From: Balanoglossus misakiensis
Lineage: Eukaryota > Hemichordata
Direction: 5' to 3'
Length of the DNA stretch: 64,000 bases
Assembly (NCBI GenBank): GCA_040954595.2
Contig: CM082594.2
Location: 620,001 to 684,000, forward strand
In this document: piece by piece, positions 29,356-41,667 of the stretch
How positions within the stretch are numbered: position 1 is the first letter of the stretch
How the letters are laid out: each line of letters starts with the position of its first letter
Position numbers and translations under genes: made by a program
The notes under the pieces: generated by a model
What the model was told of the DNA's origin: nothing
Database searches by the model: none
What the model saw: only the letters and a program-made list of their open reading frames with translations

Positions 29356-32300
29356 TACCAAATTTTCCTTGAAAATGTCATTTTTAGAAAAAATAAATAA
29401 AAAAACCTTTGTTCTTCGAATTTGGTGCCCTGATCATATATGACATGTTGATTGTATGTTAAAACTTTCGACCACTCCAAAAATGCAGATATATTGACGG
29501 AATTCAAGAAAAAATAGCCATTTTGACCATATTTTGACAAAAATGGTAAATTTTTAAAAAATCATAAAAAATTAACTCTTTTCTTCATTTTCGGAAATAT
29601 TATGGAGCATGAAGTGTCGTTCTCTTGCAAAAAGTGCTGCAAATTCCAGAAAAGGCGGTATAATTTGAATCACCCAAGACAAAATTACCATTTTCAACTT
29701 TTTTTCGAAAAATTGTCTTTTTTACAAAATAAATAAGAATAAATTCTTTTCTTAGTTTCAAACGGGTAGAGATACTTTCCACACGGGTTTTCTAACATTG
29801 AATTCCCGTTCATCAACTCAGATTTCCTACAGCATAAGTCGGCTAAAACCCTGACACTCTAGAGCAGAAACAGTTGCACACTGGTAACGTTGAACAAGTC
29901 GATTTTTCTACGGCCTGGCTCCGCTAAATGTCCGTCACAATATGACAGACACTAGCGTACGTTAGCAACGGTGATCAAGTCAGATTTTCTACGGCATGGC
30001 TTGGATAAAGCCCCGGCACTCTAGAGCAGAAAAACGCGTACAGAGACCACGTTGATCAAGTCTGATCTCCTACGGCTTGGCTCGACTGAAACCCCGGCAC
30101 ACTATGACAGACACTAGCGTTCGTTAGCAACGTTGATTAAGTCAGATTTCCTACGGCATGGCTTGGCCCTGGCACTCTAGAGCAGAAACACGCGTACAGA
30201 GACCACGTTGATCTACTCACATTTCCTTCGGCTTGGCACGGCTGATGCCCCGGCACTATATATAGGACACAGACTGGCGTAAGTTAACAACGGTAATCAC
30301 GTCGGGTTTCCTACGGCCTGGCTCAGCTGAAGCCCCGGCACTCTAGAGCAGAATCATGCGTACATTGACCACGTTGATCAAGTCAGATTTCCTATGGCGT
30401 GACTCGGCTGGTGCACCGGCTCTATATGACACAGACTGGCGTAAGTTATCAATGGTGATTACGTCGGATTTCCTACGGCCTGGTTTAGCTGAAGCCCCGG
30501 CACTTTAGAGCGGAAACACGCGTACATTGAACACGATGATCAAGTCAGATCTCCTACGGCCTGGCTCGACTAAAACCCCGGCACACCATGACAGACACTA
30601 GCGTTCGTTAGCAACGGTGATCAAGTCGGATTTCCTTCGGCCTGGCTCTGCAAAAGACCCGACACTCTAGTACAAAGACGTTGGCTAAGTCGGGCAAACC
30701 GAAGAGGGAAAGTCACAGCGGGTCAACACTCGACATTTGTTCGGGTAGGACTGCATTATTGCCTGTCAATTTATAGAGAAAGCCCGAATTTAACCAGGGC
30801 GCTTCAAACACCGACGTTAGTTGGGGGCACGGCCTGCAGTACTGCCGGGTAAGTTCACATCGGCGTACCGCATATAATGTAGGGGGGGGGGGAACAGAAC
30901 GGTTCAATACTACATTTATTAGATATCAGCTAATTTTGGACAATCATCTAAAATCTAAATCATTTTTTCATATTTGGATATCTGATGATGTATGAAATTT
31001 CCATTATTTGTAAACATGGTGGTGATTATAAAAAATGCACTCTGAATGAGCTGATTTAATACAAAATTGCGTTTTATTCGTTTTTGCACCAAAAAGGTCA
31101 TTTTTAGGCAAAACATTCTTTATTTTATTAATTCGGTGACCTGATCATATATAAACAATTGCTTGTATGTTAAAAGTTTTTATGACTTTTAAAAGCAATG
31201 ACACTGGCGGCATTCAACACGAAAATAAAAATTTTAGCCACAATTTGGTCAAAATGGTAAATTTTTGAAAATTACAAAAAATACCTGTTTTCTACATTTT
31301 CGGAAATCTGATGGAGTATAGAATGCTCTTCGTATGTATATATCGATACAAATTCCACAAAAGACCGTCTAATTTGGCTCACTGCAGACAAAATTGCGTT
31401 TTACCAAATTTTCCTTGAAAATGTCATTTTTAGAAAAAAAAAAATAAAAAAACCTTTGTTCTTCGAATTTGGTGCCCTGATCATATATGACATGTTGATT
31501 GTATGTTAAGACTTTCGACCACTCCAAAAATGCAGAGATATTGACGGAATTCAAGACAAAATAGCCATTTTGGCCATATTTTGACAAAATGGTAAATTTT
31601 TAAAAAATCATAAAAAATAACTCTTTTCTTATTTTTTCGGAAATATTATGGAGCATGAAGTGTCGTTCTCTTGTAAAAAGTGCTGCAAATTCCAGAAAAG
31701 GCGGTATAATTTAAATCACCCAAGACAAAATTACCATTTTCGACTTGTTTTCGAAAAATTGTCTTTTTTACAAAATAAATAAGAATAAATTCTTTTCTTA
31801 GTTTCAAACGGGTAGAGATACTTTCCACACGGGTTTTCTAACATTGAATTCCCGTTCATCAACTCAGATTTCCTACAGCATAAGTCGGCTAAAACCCTGA
31901 CACTCTAGAGCAGAAACAGTTGCACACTGGTAACGTTGAACAAGTCGATTTTTCTACTGCCTGGCTCGGCTAAATCTCCGTCACAATATGACAGACACTA
32001 GCGTACGTTAGCAACGGTGATAAAGTCAGATTTTCTACGGCATGGCTTGGATAAAGCCCCGGCACTCTAGAGCAGAAACACGCGTACAGAGAGCACGTTG
32101 ATCAAGTCTGATCTCCTACGGCTTGGCTCGACTAAAACCCCGGCACACTATGACAGACACTAGCGTTAGTAAGCAACGTTGATCAAGTCAGATTTCCTAC
32201 GGCATGGCTTGGCTAAAGCCCTGGCACTATAGAGCAGAAACACGCGTACAGAGACCACGTTGATCTACTCACATTTCCTTCGGCCTGGCACGGCTGATGC

Positions 32301-35300
32301 CCCGGCACTATATATAGGACACAGACTGGCGTAAGTTAACAACGGTAATCACGTCGGGTTTCCTACGGCCTGGCTCAGCTGAAGCCCCGGCACTCTAGAG
32401 CAGAAACAGGCGTACATTGACCACGTTGATCAAGTCAGATTTCCTACGGCGTGACTCGGCAGGTGCACCGGCTCTATATGACACAGACTAGCGTAAGTTA
32501 TCAACGGTGATTACGTCGGATTTCCTACGGCCTGGTTTAGCTGAAGCCCCGGCACTTTAGAGCGGAAACACGCGTACATTGACCACGATGATCAATTCAG
32601 ATCTCCTACGGCCTGGCTCGACTAAAACCCCGGCACACCATGACAGACACTAGCGTTCGTTAGCAACGGTGATCAAGTCTGATTTCCTTCGGCCTGGCTC
32701 TGCAAAAGACCCGACACTCTAGTACAAAGACGTTGGCTAAGTCGGGCAAACCGAAGAGGGAAAGTCACAGCGGGTCAACACTCGACATTTGTTCGGGTAG
32801 GACTGCATTATTGCCTGTCAATTTATAGAGAAAGCTCGAATTTAACCAGGGCGTTTCAAACACCGACGTTAGTTGGGGGCACGGCCTGCAGTACTGCCGG
32901 GTAAGCTGACATCGGCGTACCGCATGTAATGTAGGGGGGGGGGGAACAGAACGGTTTAATACTACATTTATCAGATATCAGCTAATTTTGGACAATCATC
33001 TTAAATCTAATTCATTTTTTCATATTTGGATATCTGATGATGTATGAAATTTCCAATATATGTAAAAATGGTGCTGATTATAAAAATGCACTCTGAATGA
33101 GCTGATTTAATACAAAATTGCGTTTTATTCGTTTTTGCACCAAAAAGGTCATTTTTAGGCAAAACATTCTTTATTTTTTTAATTCGGTGACCTGATCATA
33201 TATAAACAATTGCTTGTATGTTAAAAGTTTTTATGACTTTTAAAAGCAGTGACACTGGCGGCATTCAACACGAAAATAACAATTTTAGCCACAATTTGGT
33301 CAAAATGGTAAATTTTTAAAAATTACAAAAAAATACCTGTTTTCTACATTTTCGGAAATCTGATGGAGTATAGAATGCTCTTCGTATGTATATATCGATA
33401 CAAATTCTAAAAAAAAAGACCGTCTAATTTGGCTCACTGCAGGCAAAATTGCGTTTTACCAAATTTTCCTTGAAAATGTCACTTTTAGAAGAAAAAAAAA
33501 TAAAAAAACCTTTGTTCTTCGAATTTGGTGCCCTGATCATATATGACATGTTGATTGTATGTTAAAACTTTCGACCACTCCAAAAATGCAGATATATTGA
33601 CGGAATTCAAGAAAAAATAGCCATTTTGGCCATATTTTGACAAAAATGGTAAATTTTTAAAAAATCATAAAAAAATTACTCTTTTCTTCATTTTCCGAAA
33701 TATTATGGAGCATGAAGTGTCGTTCTCTTGTAAGAAGCGCAGCGAATTCCAGAAAAGGCGGTATAATTTGAATCACCCAAGACAAAATTACCATTTTCAT
33801 TTTTTTTTCGAAAAATTGTCTTTTTTACAAAATAAATAAGAATAAATTCTTTTCTTAGTTTCAAACGGGTAGAGATACTTTCCACAAGGGTTTTCTAACA
33901 TTGAATTCCCGTTCATCAACTCAGATTTCCTACAGCATAAGTCGGCTAAAACCCTGACACTCTAGAGCAGAAACAGTTGCACACTGGTAACGTTGAACAA
34001 GTCGATTTTTCTATGGCCTGGCTCGGCTAAATCTCCGTCACAATATGACAGACACTAGCGTACGTTAGCAACGGTGATCAAGTCAGATTTTCTACGGCAT
34101 GGCTTAGATAAAGCCCCGGCACTCTAGAGCAGAAACACGCGTACAGAGACCACGTTGATCAAGTCTGATCTCCTACGGCTTGGCTCGACTAAAACCCCGG
34201 CACACTATGACAGACACTAGCGTTCGTTAGCAACGTTGATCAAGTCAGATTTCCTACGGCATGGCTTGGCTAAAGCCCTGGCACTCTAGAGCAGAAACAC
34301 GCGTACAGAGACCACGTTGATCTACTCACATTTCCTTCGGCCTGGCACGGCTGATGCCCCGGCACTATATATAGGACACAGACTGGCGTAAGTTAACAAC
34401 GGTAATCACGTCGGGTTTCCTACGGCCTGGCTCAGCTGAAGCCCCGGCACTCTAGAGCAGAAACACGCGTACAGAGACCACGTTGATCAAGTCTGATCTC
34501 CTACGGCTTGGCTCGACTAAAACCCCGGCACACTATGACAGACACTAGCGTTCGTTAGCAACGTTGATCATGTCAGATTTCCTACGGCTTGGCTTGGCTA
34601 AAACCCTGGCACTCTAGAGCAGAAACACGCGTACAGAGACCACGTTAATCTACTCACATTTCCTTCGGCCTGGCACGGCTGATGCCCCGGCACTATATAT
34701 ATGACACAGACTGGCGTAAGTTAACAACGGTAATCACGTCGGGTTTCCTACGGCCTGGCTCAGCTGAAGCCCCGGCACTCTAGAGCAGAAACAGGCGTAC
34801 ATTGACCACGTTGATCAAGTCAGATTTCCTACGGCCTGGCTCGACTAAAACCCCGGCACACCATGACAGACACTAGCGTTCGTTAGCAACGGTGATCAAG
34901 TCGGATTTCCTTCGGCCTGGCTCTGCAAAAGACCCGACACTCTAGTACAAAGACGTTGGCTAAGTCGGGCAAACCGAAGAGGGAATGTCACAGCGGGTCA
35001 ACACTCGACATTTGTTCGGGTAGGACTGCATTATTGCCTGTCAATTTATAGAGAAAGCCCGAATTTAACCAGGGCGTTTCAAACACCGACGTTAGTTGGG
35101 GGCACGGCCTGCAGTACTGCCGGGTAAGCTTACATCGGCGTACCGCATATAATGTAGGGGAGGGACAGAACGGTTCAATACTACATTTATTAGATATCAG
35201 CTAATTTTGGACAATCATCTAAAATCTAAATCATTTTTTCATATTTGGATATCTGATGATGTATGAAATTTCCATTTTATGTAAAAATGGTGCTGATTAT

Positions 35301-37040
35301 AAAAAATGCACTCTGAATGAGCTGATTTAATACAAAATTGTGTTTTTGCACCAAAAAGGTAATTTTTAGGCAAAACATTCTTTATTTTTTTTAATTCGGT
35401 GACCTGATCATATATAAACAATTGCTTGTATGTTAAACGTTTTTATGACTTTTAAAAGCAGTGACACTGGCGGCATTCAACACGAAAATAACAATTTTAG
35501 CCACAATTTGGTCAAAATGGTAAATTTTTGAAAATTACAAAAAAGACCTGTTTTCTACATTTTCGGAAATCTGATGGAGTATAGAATGCTCTTCGTATGT
35601 ATATATCGATACAAATTCCACAAAAGACCGTCCAATTTGGCTCACTGCAGACAAAATTGCTTTTTACCAAATTTTCCTTGAAAATGTCATTTTTAGAAAA
35701 AAAACTAAAAAAACCTTTGTTCTTCGAATTTGGTGCCCTGATCATATATGACATGTTGATTGTATGTTAAAACTTTCGACCACTCCAAAAATGCAGAGAT
35801 ATTGACGGAATTCAATAAAAAATAGCCATTTTGGCCATATTTTGACAAAAAAGGTAAATTTTTAAAAAATAATAAAAAATTAACTCTTTTCTTCATTTTC
35901 GGAAATATTATGGAGCATGAAGTGTCGTTCTCTTGTAAAAAGTGCTGCAAATTGCAGAAAAGGCGGTATAATTTGAATCACCCAAGACAAAATTACCATT
36001 TTCGACTTTTTTTTCGAAAAATTGTCTTTTTTACAAAATAAATAAAAATAAATTCTTTTCTTAGTTTCAAACGGGTAGAGATACTTTCCACACGGATTTT
36101 CTAACATTGAATTCCCGTTCATCAACTCAGATTTCCTACAGCATAAGTCGGCTAAAATCCTGACACTCTAGAGCAGAAACAGTTGCACACTGGTAACGTT
36201 GAACAAGTCGATTTTTCTACGGCCTGGCTCGGCTAAATCTTCGTCACAATATGACAGACACTATCGTACGTTAGCAACGGTGATCAAGTCAGATTTTCTA
36301 CGGCATGGCTTGGATAAAGCCCCGGCACTCTAGAGCAGAAACACGCGTACAGAGACCACGTTGATCAAGTCTGATCTCCTACGGCTTGGCTCGACTAAAA
36401 CCCCGGCACACTATGATAGACACTAGAGTTCGTTAGCAACGTTGATCAAGTCAGATTTCCTACGGCATGGCTTGGCTAAAGCCCTGGCACTCTAGAGCAG
36501 AAACACGCGTACAAAAACCACGTTGATCTACTCACATTTCCTTCGACCTGGCACGGCTGATGCCCCGGCACTATATATAGGACACAGACTGGCGTAAGTT
36601 AACAACGGTAATCACGTCGGGTTTCCTACGGCCTGGCTCAGCTGAAGCCCCGGCGCTCTAGAGCAGAAACAGGCGTACATTGACCACGTTGATCAAGTCA
36701 GATTTCCTACGGCGTGACTCGGCTGGTGCACCGGCTCTATATGACACAGACTGGCGTAAGTTATCAACGGTGATTACGTCGGATTTCCTACGGCCTGGTT
36801 TAGCTGAAGCCCCGGCACTTTAGAGCGGAAACACGCGTACATTGACCACGATGATCAAGTCAGATCTCCTACGGCCTGGCTCGACTAAAACCCCGGCACA
36901 CCATGACAGACACTAGCGTTCGTTAGCAACGGTGATCAAGTCGGATTACCTTCGGCCTGGCTCTGCAAAAGACCCGACACTCTAGTACAAAGACGTTGGC
37001 TAAGTCGGGCAAACCGAACAGGGAAAGTCACAGCGGGTCA
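29356..37040 (-). repeat. Satellite array block D, reverse orientation
   Basis: Almost four units. The landmark ends at 30734, 32786 and 35009 and would next fall near 37049, where the L1 interrupts. Spacings are 2,052, 2,223 and (with the L1 and its TSD removed) 2,040 bp. The G homopolymer is present in each unit (for example 30881-30891) and is interrupted by an A near 35161. No gene is seen. Confidence 0.96.
32787..35009 (-). repeat. Expanded satellite monomer (2,223 bp)
   Basis: It is about 170 bp longer than its neighbours. Between about 34456 and 34785 a block already seen just before (CACGCGTACAGAGACCACG...CTCAGCTGAAGCCCC) is repeated. At about 34829 the run jumps over two other subrepeats. 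Net gain is two 81-bp subrepeats, as unequal exchange in the subrepeat half would give. Confidence 0.8.
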
Positions 37041-37042
37041 TT

Positions 37043-37327
37043 ATGGTGGTCTTCGGTAACGCCAACGAAGCCAGACAGATTTTATTTGCGGCCCCTGGAT
37101 GCCTGAAAGGAAACAAGTTGAAAGGAAACCAGATTTATGTGTCTGACGATGTAAGCAAGAAAGTATACGCGGAACGGAAGAGGCTACTACAGTATGCAAG
37201 CAAGATAAAGAGAGAAGCGTCGACGAAAAGCTGCTACATAGCTTGGAAAGTGCCGGCAACACTCGTAATCAAGTACGCTAATGGTGTCAAAAAGGAACTC
37301 ACGGTAAATGACATTCCAGAAAAATGA
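37043..37327 (+). pseudogene. L1/Tx1 LINE ORF1, C-terminal fragment
   Basis: 94 codons, truncated by the 5' end of the insertion, so the apparent start at 37043 is accidental. The sequence is basic and contains VSDDVSKKVYAERKRLLQYA followed by CYIAWKVPATLVIKY. It resembles the C-terminal nucleic-acid-binding domain of L1-type ORF1 proteins (a D-[DE] stretch, then a Lys/Arg-rich helix, then a short strand with an I/V-x-Y motif). Similarity is by pattern only. Confidence 0.6.
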
Positions 37328-37787
37328 CATTTGTAAATGTAAATGAAAATTGTAAATGTAAACTGGATAGTAGCGTACGACTTTGAATTACCAAACACAG
37401 TATTCATAGAATAACGGTAACGTTGTCGGCCATTGATTTTAAAGATCTCAATACACCTCCGACACAGAGAAGGTGTGGCACTCGAGCAGAGTAGGTTTTT
37501 TTTTTCTTGCCCTTCTTTTTTGTTCTTTTTGTATTTCTTCTCCTTTTCGTCTTGCCCCCTTTCCCTGTTTGTTTTTTTCCTCCGGGGAAGGGAGTTTCGT
37601 CTCTTCTCAGTCTTCTCTTTTTTTGGCCCTTTGGGTTTTTTTCTCTCGCCTCTGTCGGCCCTTAGGGTGTGTTTGTCTTGTTTGTTTGTTGTTTCTTGAT
37701 GGGTTTATTTCAAAGCGGGACACATCAGTCAATTTTCAGAAATGTTTTTGGAAGCAGTCGACACAACACATTTCATGACAATTTGAA
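37328..37787 (+). other. L1/Tx1 LINE inter-ORF region, T/C-rich
   Basis: 460 bp between ORF1 and ORF2. The middle (about 37493-37700) is a strongly T/C-biased tract. It yields an open frame of about 100 codons made of Phe, Leu, Ser and Cys, which is composition and not a protein. A spacer of this length implies that ORF2 is not translated by simple ORF overlap. Confidence 0.6.
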
Positions 37788-40700
37788 ATGGATTTTTCAG
37801 TTTTGACGTTTAATACAAGAGGGCTCCGTAGTTTCAAAAAAAGGAAAAAACTTGGATGTTGGTTAAATAGTAAGAACCCCACATTTACTTTCTTACAAGA
37901 AACCCACAGTGTAAAAGACGATGTTCACTTTTGGTCAACTCAATTTAATGGTCGCTGTTGGTTTTCGCATGGAACAAACAATAGTAGAGGTGTAATAACA
38001 ATTATCAATAACCCAAATATTATAGTTAACAATTCTGTAACTGACGATATGGGTAGATTTATTCTTATTGATGTAAATTTAGACAATACGCCTTGTATAC
38101 TACTTAATGTATATGCACCCAATATAGAGAAAGAGCATGTAATTTTTCTAGAAGAAATGTATTTTTTGCTGGTCAAATATGTAACCGATCCCAACACAAT
38201 TGTCATTTTAGGAGGGGATTTAAATTTCACCTATAATATTGCCCTTGATCGCTCAGGAGGCAATCCTAAACCATGGGGAAAGTCCATTGCTCTTTTAGAT
38301 AGGATATCTGACGTCTTCAATTTGATTGATATATGGAGGGTGCGTCATGAAGAAAAGAGAGGTTTTACCTGGAGAAGGCGCAGGCCTTATATCACTCAGA
38401 GTAGACTTGATTATTTTTTCATTTCTAGCGATTTACAGCAACAAATCAGTAGCGTTCAGATTATTCCTGGAGTGGATTCCGACCATTCAGCTGTCTCTTT
38501 GGTGTATAAATCTTGCCAAAACGAGCGGGGTCCTGGCTACTGGAAGTTTAATTCTAGTTTAATTTACGACAGTACTTTCAAAACCATTCTGCACGATAAT
38601 ATTGACGAGTGGATTAGTGAATCCACTAGGTTAAATGATGGGGTTCGTTGGGACTTCATAAAATTTAAGATTAGAGGTTTTGTGATTGACTACAGCAAAA
38701 CAGTGGCGAAAAAACGTAGACAGAATTTACAGAATCTTGAACTGTCGGTGAATTTTCTTGAGGGTCTTTGTTCTAATCATCCTACAGTGCAAAATTACGA
38801 GATGCTCGAGTCAGCAAAGAGTGATTTGGAGAAAGTTTATGATTATATTACAGAAGGAGCGGTCGTAAGATCCAGGATTAATTGGTACGAGAAAGGTGAA
38901 AAATGTAACAAGTTCTTTTTAGGTTTGGAAAAGGTAAATAAACGCAACTCGAGTATCAGCAATTTGAAGAAAGATGAGTATACAATTATAGACAACCCAA
39001 AGAATATTTTGTGTGAAATTAAGCAGTTTTATGCCAAGCTTTACTCAAGGTGCGCCACAAACTCCAACGATGTGCATTATTTCCTGGATGCAAATTTACC
39101 AATGTTGTCAGAGAATGATAAAGTTTTGTGTGAGGGTCCTTTGACCCCTGGGGAAGTTTTCTCTGTTCTTCTCTCCCTTCCAGACAACAAAAGCCCCGGC
39201 AATGATGGCCTTACAAAAGAATTTTACGTGGCGTTTTGGCCACAGGTGGGGAATTTAGTTTTGAATTCTCTCAATTATGGTTACAGAACGGGGGAATTTT
39301 CAAATTCACAGAAACAGAGTGTCATAACTCTGATTGATAAACCTGGGAAGGATCAACTCTATCTGAAAAATTGGAGACCAATCTCCTTTATGAATGTTGA
39401 CATGAAGCTTGCTTCAAAATGCCTTGTTAAACGTATTGAGAAAGTTTTGCCCTGCTTAATTGGTGACTCCCAAGCGGCCTTTGTCCGGGGGAGAAACATT
39501 GGTGATTATATCCGTTTGATAGATGAGATTTTTCATCACACCTGTAATGCTGATATTCCAGCAATTTTATTAGCCATAGATTTCGAAAAAGCTTTTGACA
39601 CTGTAAGTTGGGATTATCTCTACAATACATTGTCATCCTTTAATTTTGGAGTGTCCTTCATCAACTGGGTTAAAGCCTTATATTTTAACATTGAAAGCAC
39701 TGTAATGAACAATGGGTTTGGGACTGGCTATTTTAAGCTTGAGAAGGGAGTGCGCCAAGGCGACCCTTTGTCACCTATGTTATTTATTCTGGTTTTAGAA
39801 ACACTCTTGCATTCAATAAGAAATAACCGGCAAATTAGTGGTATCAATATTGGCAGTGTTGAAATTAAGGAGTCGGCGTTCGCCGACGATATGACCTGTT
39901 TTTTATCAAATGAAAACTCTGTAAGAATTGTTTTTGAAATGTTAACTTCCTTTTATAATGCTTCTGGTTTGAAAGTCAACAAAGATAAGACAGAAGCTGT
40001 TTGGCTTGGGAAATGGAGACTTCGAAAAGATGAGGCGTTCGGGGTAAAGTGGCCCACCCCTACTATCAAGATTGTGGGGATTCATTTTTCTTATAATGAA
40101 AAAATTGCCCAGGAAAAAAATATTGTTACCCCAGTCGAAAATCTAAAAAAGGTCCTCAATATGTGGAAAACTAGGAATTTGACCATCATTGGGAAAGTTC
40201 AAGTTATTAAGTCATTGGCAATTTCCAAATTAACATATGTGCTTACACATGTAATTTTTCCTAATGAAGTAATAGGTCGGGTTCATAAGTTAATTTATAA
40301 TTTTCTCTGGAATGGACAAGACCGGGTTCGCAGGAATGTAATGATAGGGGAGGTGGGCCAAGGAGGCTTAAAAATGCCCAATTTAGATGTGATGATAAAA
40401 ACAAAGCAAGTATTACTGATTAAACGCCTGTTGAATGAGGAATGTAAACACCCTTGGAAACACATTGTCTTACACAGTTTAGAGAAAGTCGGTGGAAAAT
40501 TACTTTTTAAATGTAACTTCCGCACCAATCTTTTGCCTGTCCAAGTTTCCAGTTTTATAAATAATTGTCTTGTCACATGGTCAGAAATCAACATAATTCC
40601 AAATACTACAGACCAGGTGATTTGGAACAACAGAAACGTCCTCGTTGGAGGAAAGTCGGTATTTTATAAGGCTTTTTCTGACGCTGGCTTTAATTTCATC

Positions 40701-41501
40701 CCTGACATGTTTACAGGTTTTAATAGAGTATCATGGTCTGTATTTGAGCAGAAAGGCCTGAATTTAAATCAGAAATTGAAGTGGTTAGGATTGACACTTT
40801 CTGTTCCAAACAAGTTAAAAAATTGTACCAAAGCACATAGTGTACATAAGCTTTGTATTTCATTGAATGGCACAATCTGTAATTTAGACACTTTAACGAA
40901 AAAGAGTTTGAAATGTAATTTGAACGACCGTATTATAGAGACTCCAAAAAGTCAAGCAACACTGGAAAAAATGTTGAATATATTTAATCTAAACTGGGAA
41001 AAAATGTATGACTTCACTTACAAGTTATCAATACATTGTAAGGCTAGAGCTTTTCAATTTAAATTACTTCACAATATTTTGTATACAAACAAACAGCTAA
41101 ACAGGTACAATCCACAGAAATTTCCAACTGCTCTTTGTGATTTATGTAAAGTGGAAACAGAGTCCATCGACCATTTATTTCATAGTTGCAATTGTACTAC
41201 TGCTCTCTGGAGGGACCTACTGTTTACGTTGGGTATCCTTCTTAAATTGAAAAAACCACCATCAGTGTTATGTATGGTTTTGGGTGACCCAAACGAGACT
41301 TTTATAGTCAATTTTATAGCAATGCAAGTTAGAATGTACATTTACTACTGTAAATTAAATAATCGAATTCCGAATATCACTGGGTTTATTGTTCAGCTCA
41401 AAAACATACATGAAATTGAACTTAAGATTGCAACTGCAAATCATAAAATGTATTTTCATCTTAAAAAATGGTCATCACTTACGAGGTATATAACAAACTG
41501 A
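37788..41501 (+). CDS. L1/Tx1 LINE ORF2: AP-type endonuclease and reverse transcriptase
   Basis: An uninterrupted frame of 1,237 codons from ATG 37788 (MDFSVLTFNTRGL) to the stop at 41499. The endonuclease covers residues 1-235: Asn in TFNTRGL, Glu in FLQETHS, NVYAPN, LGGDLNFTYN, SRLDYFFIS and SDHSAV. The RT covers about 480-760: SPGNDGLTKEFY, NWRPISFMN, motif A IDFEKAFDTVSW, motif B GVRQGDPLSPMLF and motif C FADD at 698-701. A C-terminal zinc motif CDLC...HLFHSCNC begins at residue 1117, as in many plant and animal L1/Tx1 ORF2 proteins. All catalytic positions are kept, so the copy could still supply enzyme if transcribed. The 5' truncation removes its promoter. Confidence 0.95.
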   Translation: MDFSVLTFNTRGLRSFKKRKKLGCWLNSKNPTFTFLQETHSVKDDVHFWSTQFNGRCWFSHGTNNSRGVITIINNPNIIVNNSVTDDMGRFILIDVNLDNTPCILLNVYAPNIEKEHVIFLEEMYFLLVKYVTDPNTIVILGGDLNFTYNIALDRSGGNPKPWGKSIALLDRISDVFNLIDIWRVRHEEKRGFTWRRRRPYITQSRLDYFFISSDLQQQISSVQIIPGVDSDHSAVSLVYKSCQNERGPGYWKFNSSLIYDSTFKTILHDNIDEWISESTRLNDGVRWDFIKFKIRGFVIDYSKTVAKKRRQNLQNLELSVNFLEGLCSNHPTVQNYEMLESAKSDLEKVYDYITEGAVVRSRINWYEKGEKCNKFFLGLEKVNKRNSSISNLKKDEYTIIDNPKNILCEIKQFYAKLYSRCATNSNDVHYFLDANLPMLSENDKVLCEGPLTPGEVFSVLLSLPDNKSPGNDGLTKEFYVAFWPQVGNLVLNSLNYGYRTGEFSNSQKQSVITLIDKPGKDQLYLKNWRPISFMNVDMKLASKCLVKRIEKVLPCLIGDSQAAFVRGRNIGDYIRLIDEIFHHTCNADIPAILLAIDFEKAFDTVSWDYLYNTLSSFNFGVSFINWVKALYFNIESTVMNNGFGTGYFKLEKGVRQGDPLSPMLFILVLETLLHSIRNNRQISGINIGSVEIKESAFADDMTCFLSNENSVRIVFEMLTSFYNASGLKVNKDKTEAVWLGKWRLRKDEAFGVKWPTPTIKIVGIHFSYNEKIAQEKNIVTPVENLKKVLNMWKTRNLTIIGKVQVIKSLAISKLTYVLTHVIFPNEVIGRVHKLIYNFLWNGQDRVRRNVMIGEVGQGGLKMPNLDVMIKTKQVLLIKRLLNEECKHPWKHIVLHSLEKVGGKLLFKCNFRTNLLPVQVSSFINNCLVTWSEINIIPNTTDQVIWNNRNVLVGGKSVFYKAFSDAGFNFIPDMFTGFNRVSWSVFEQKGLNLNQKLKWLGLTLSVPNKLKNCTKAHSVHKLCISLNGTICNLDTLTKKSLKCNLNDRIIETPKSQATLEKMLNIFNLNWEKMYDFTYKLSIHCKARAFQFKLLHNILYTNKQLNRYNPQKFPTALCDLCKVETESIDHLFHSCNCTTALWRDLLFTLGILLKLKKPPSVLCMVLGDPNETFIVNFIAMQVRMYIYYCKLNNRIPNITGFIVQLKNIHEIELKIATANHKMYFHLKKWSSLTRYITN

Positions 41502-41667
41502 GAATACCAGATTGTTTTTTTTTTTTTTTCTCTTCTTTCCATTAAGTTATGCTTCCAAAAAATAATTGTCAATTTTTTTTTTTTTTTTTTTTTTAAATCT
41601 ACTTATGTATCAAAATGACTGTTTGTGTTCCCAATAAAAAGTATTAAAAAAAAAAAAAAAAAAAAAA
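41502..41667 (+). terminator. L1/Tx1 LINE 3' UTR, AATAAA and poly(A)
   Basis: The 3' UTR has two long T runs (about 41515-41531 and 41573-41594), then CCAATAAAAAGTATT with AATAAA at 41633-41638. A run of A follows to 41667, where the target duplication begins. Confidence 0.9.

Larger units (their letters stand above)
37041..41667 (+). mobile_element. L1/Tx1-type LINE, 5' truncated, with poly(A) and target duplication
   Basis: 4.63 kb between two copies of GTCACAGCGGGTCA (37027-37040 and 41668-41681); adjacent A residues could extend the duplication. The element starts within the end of ORF1 and has an intact 1,237-codon ORF2. It ends in AATAAA and a run of about 22 A. Long target duplication, poly(A) tail and 5' truncation are classic target-primed reverse transcription. 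It lies in the spacer of a reverse-oriented satellite unit. Confidence 0.95.

Noticed and set aside
37433-37778. Open frames of 88 and 101 codons in the L1 inter-ORF region
   Set aside because: They are low-complexity Phe/Leu/Ser/Cys products of a T/C-rich tract, overlapping in two frames, with no domain.
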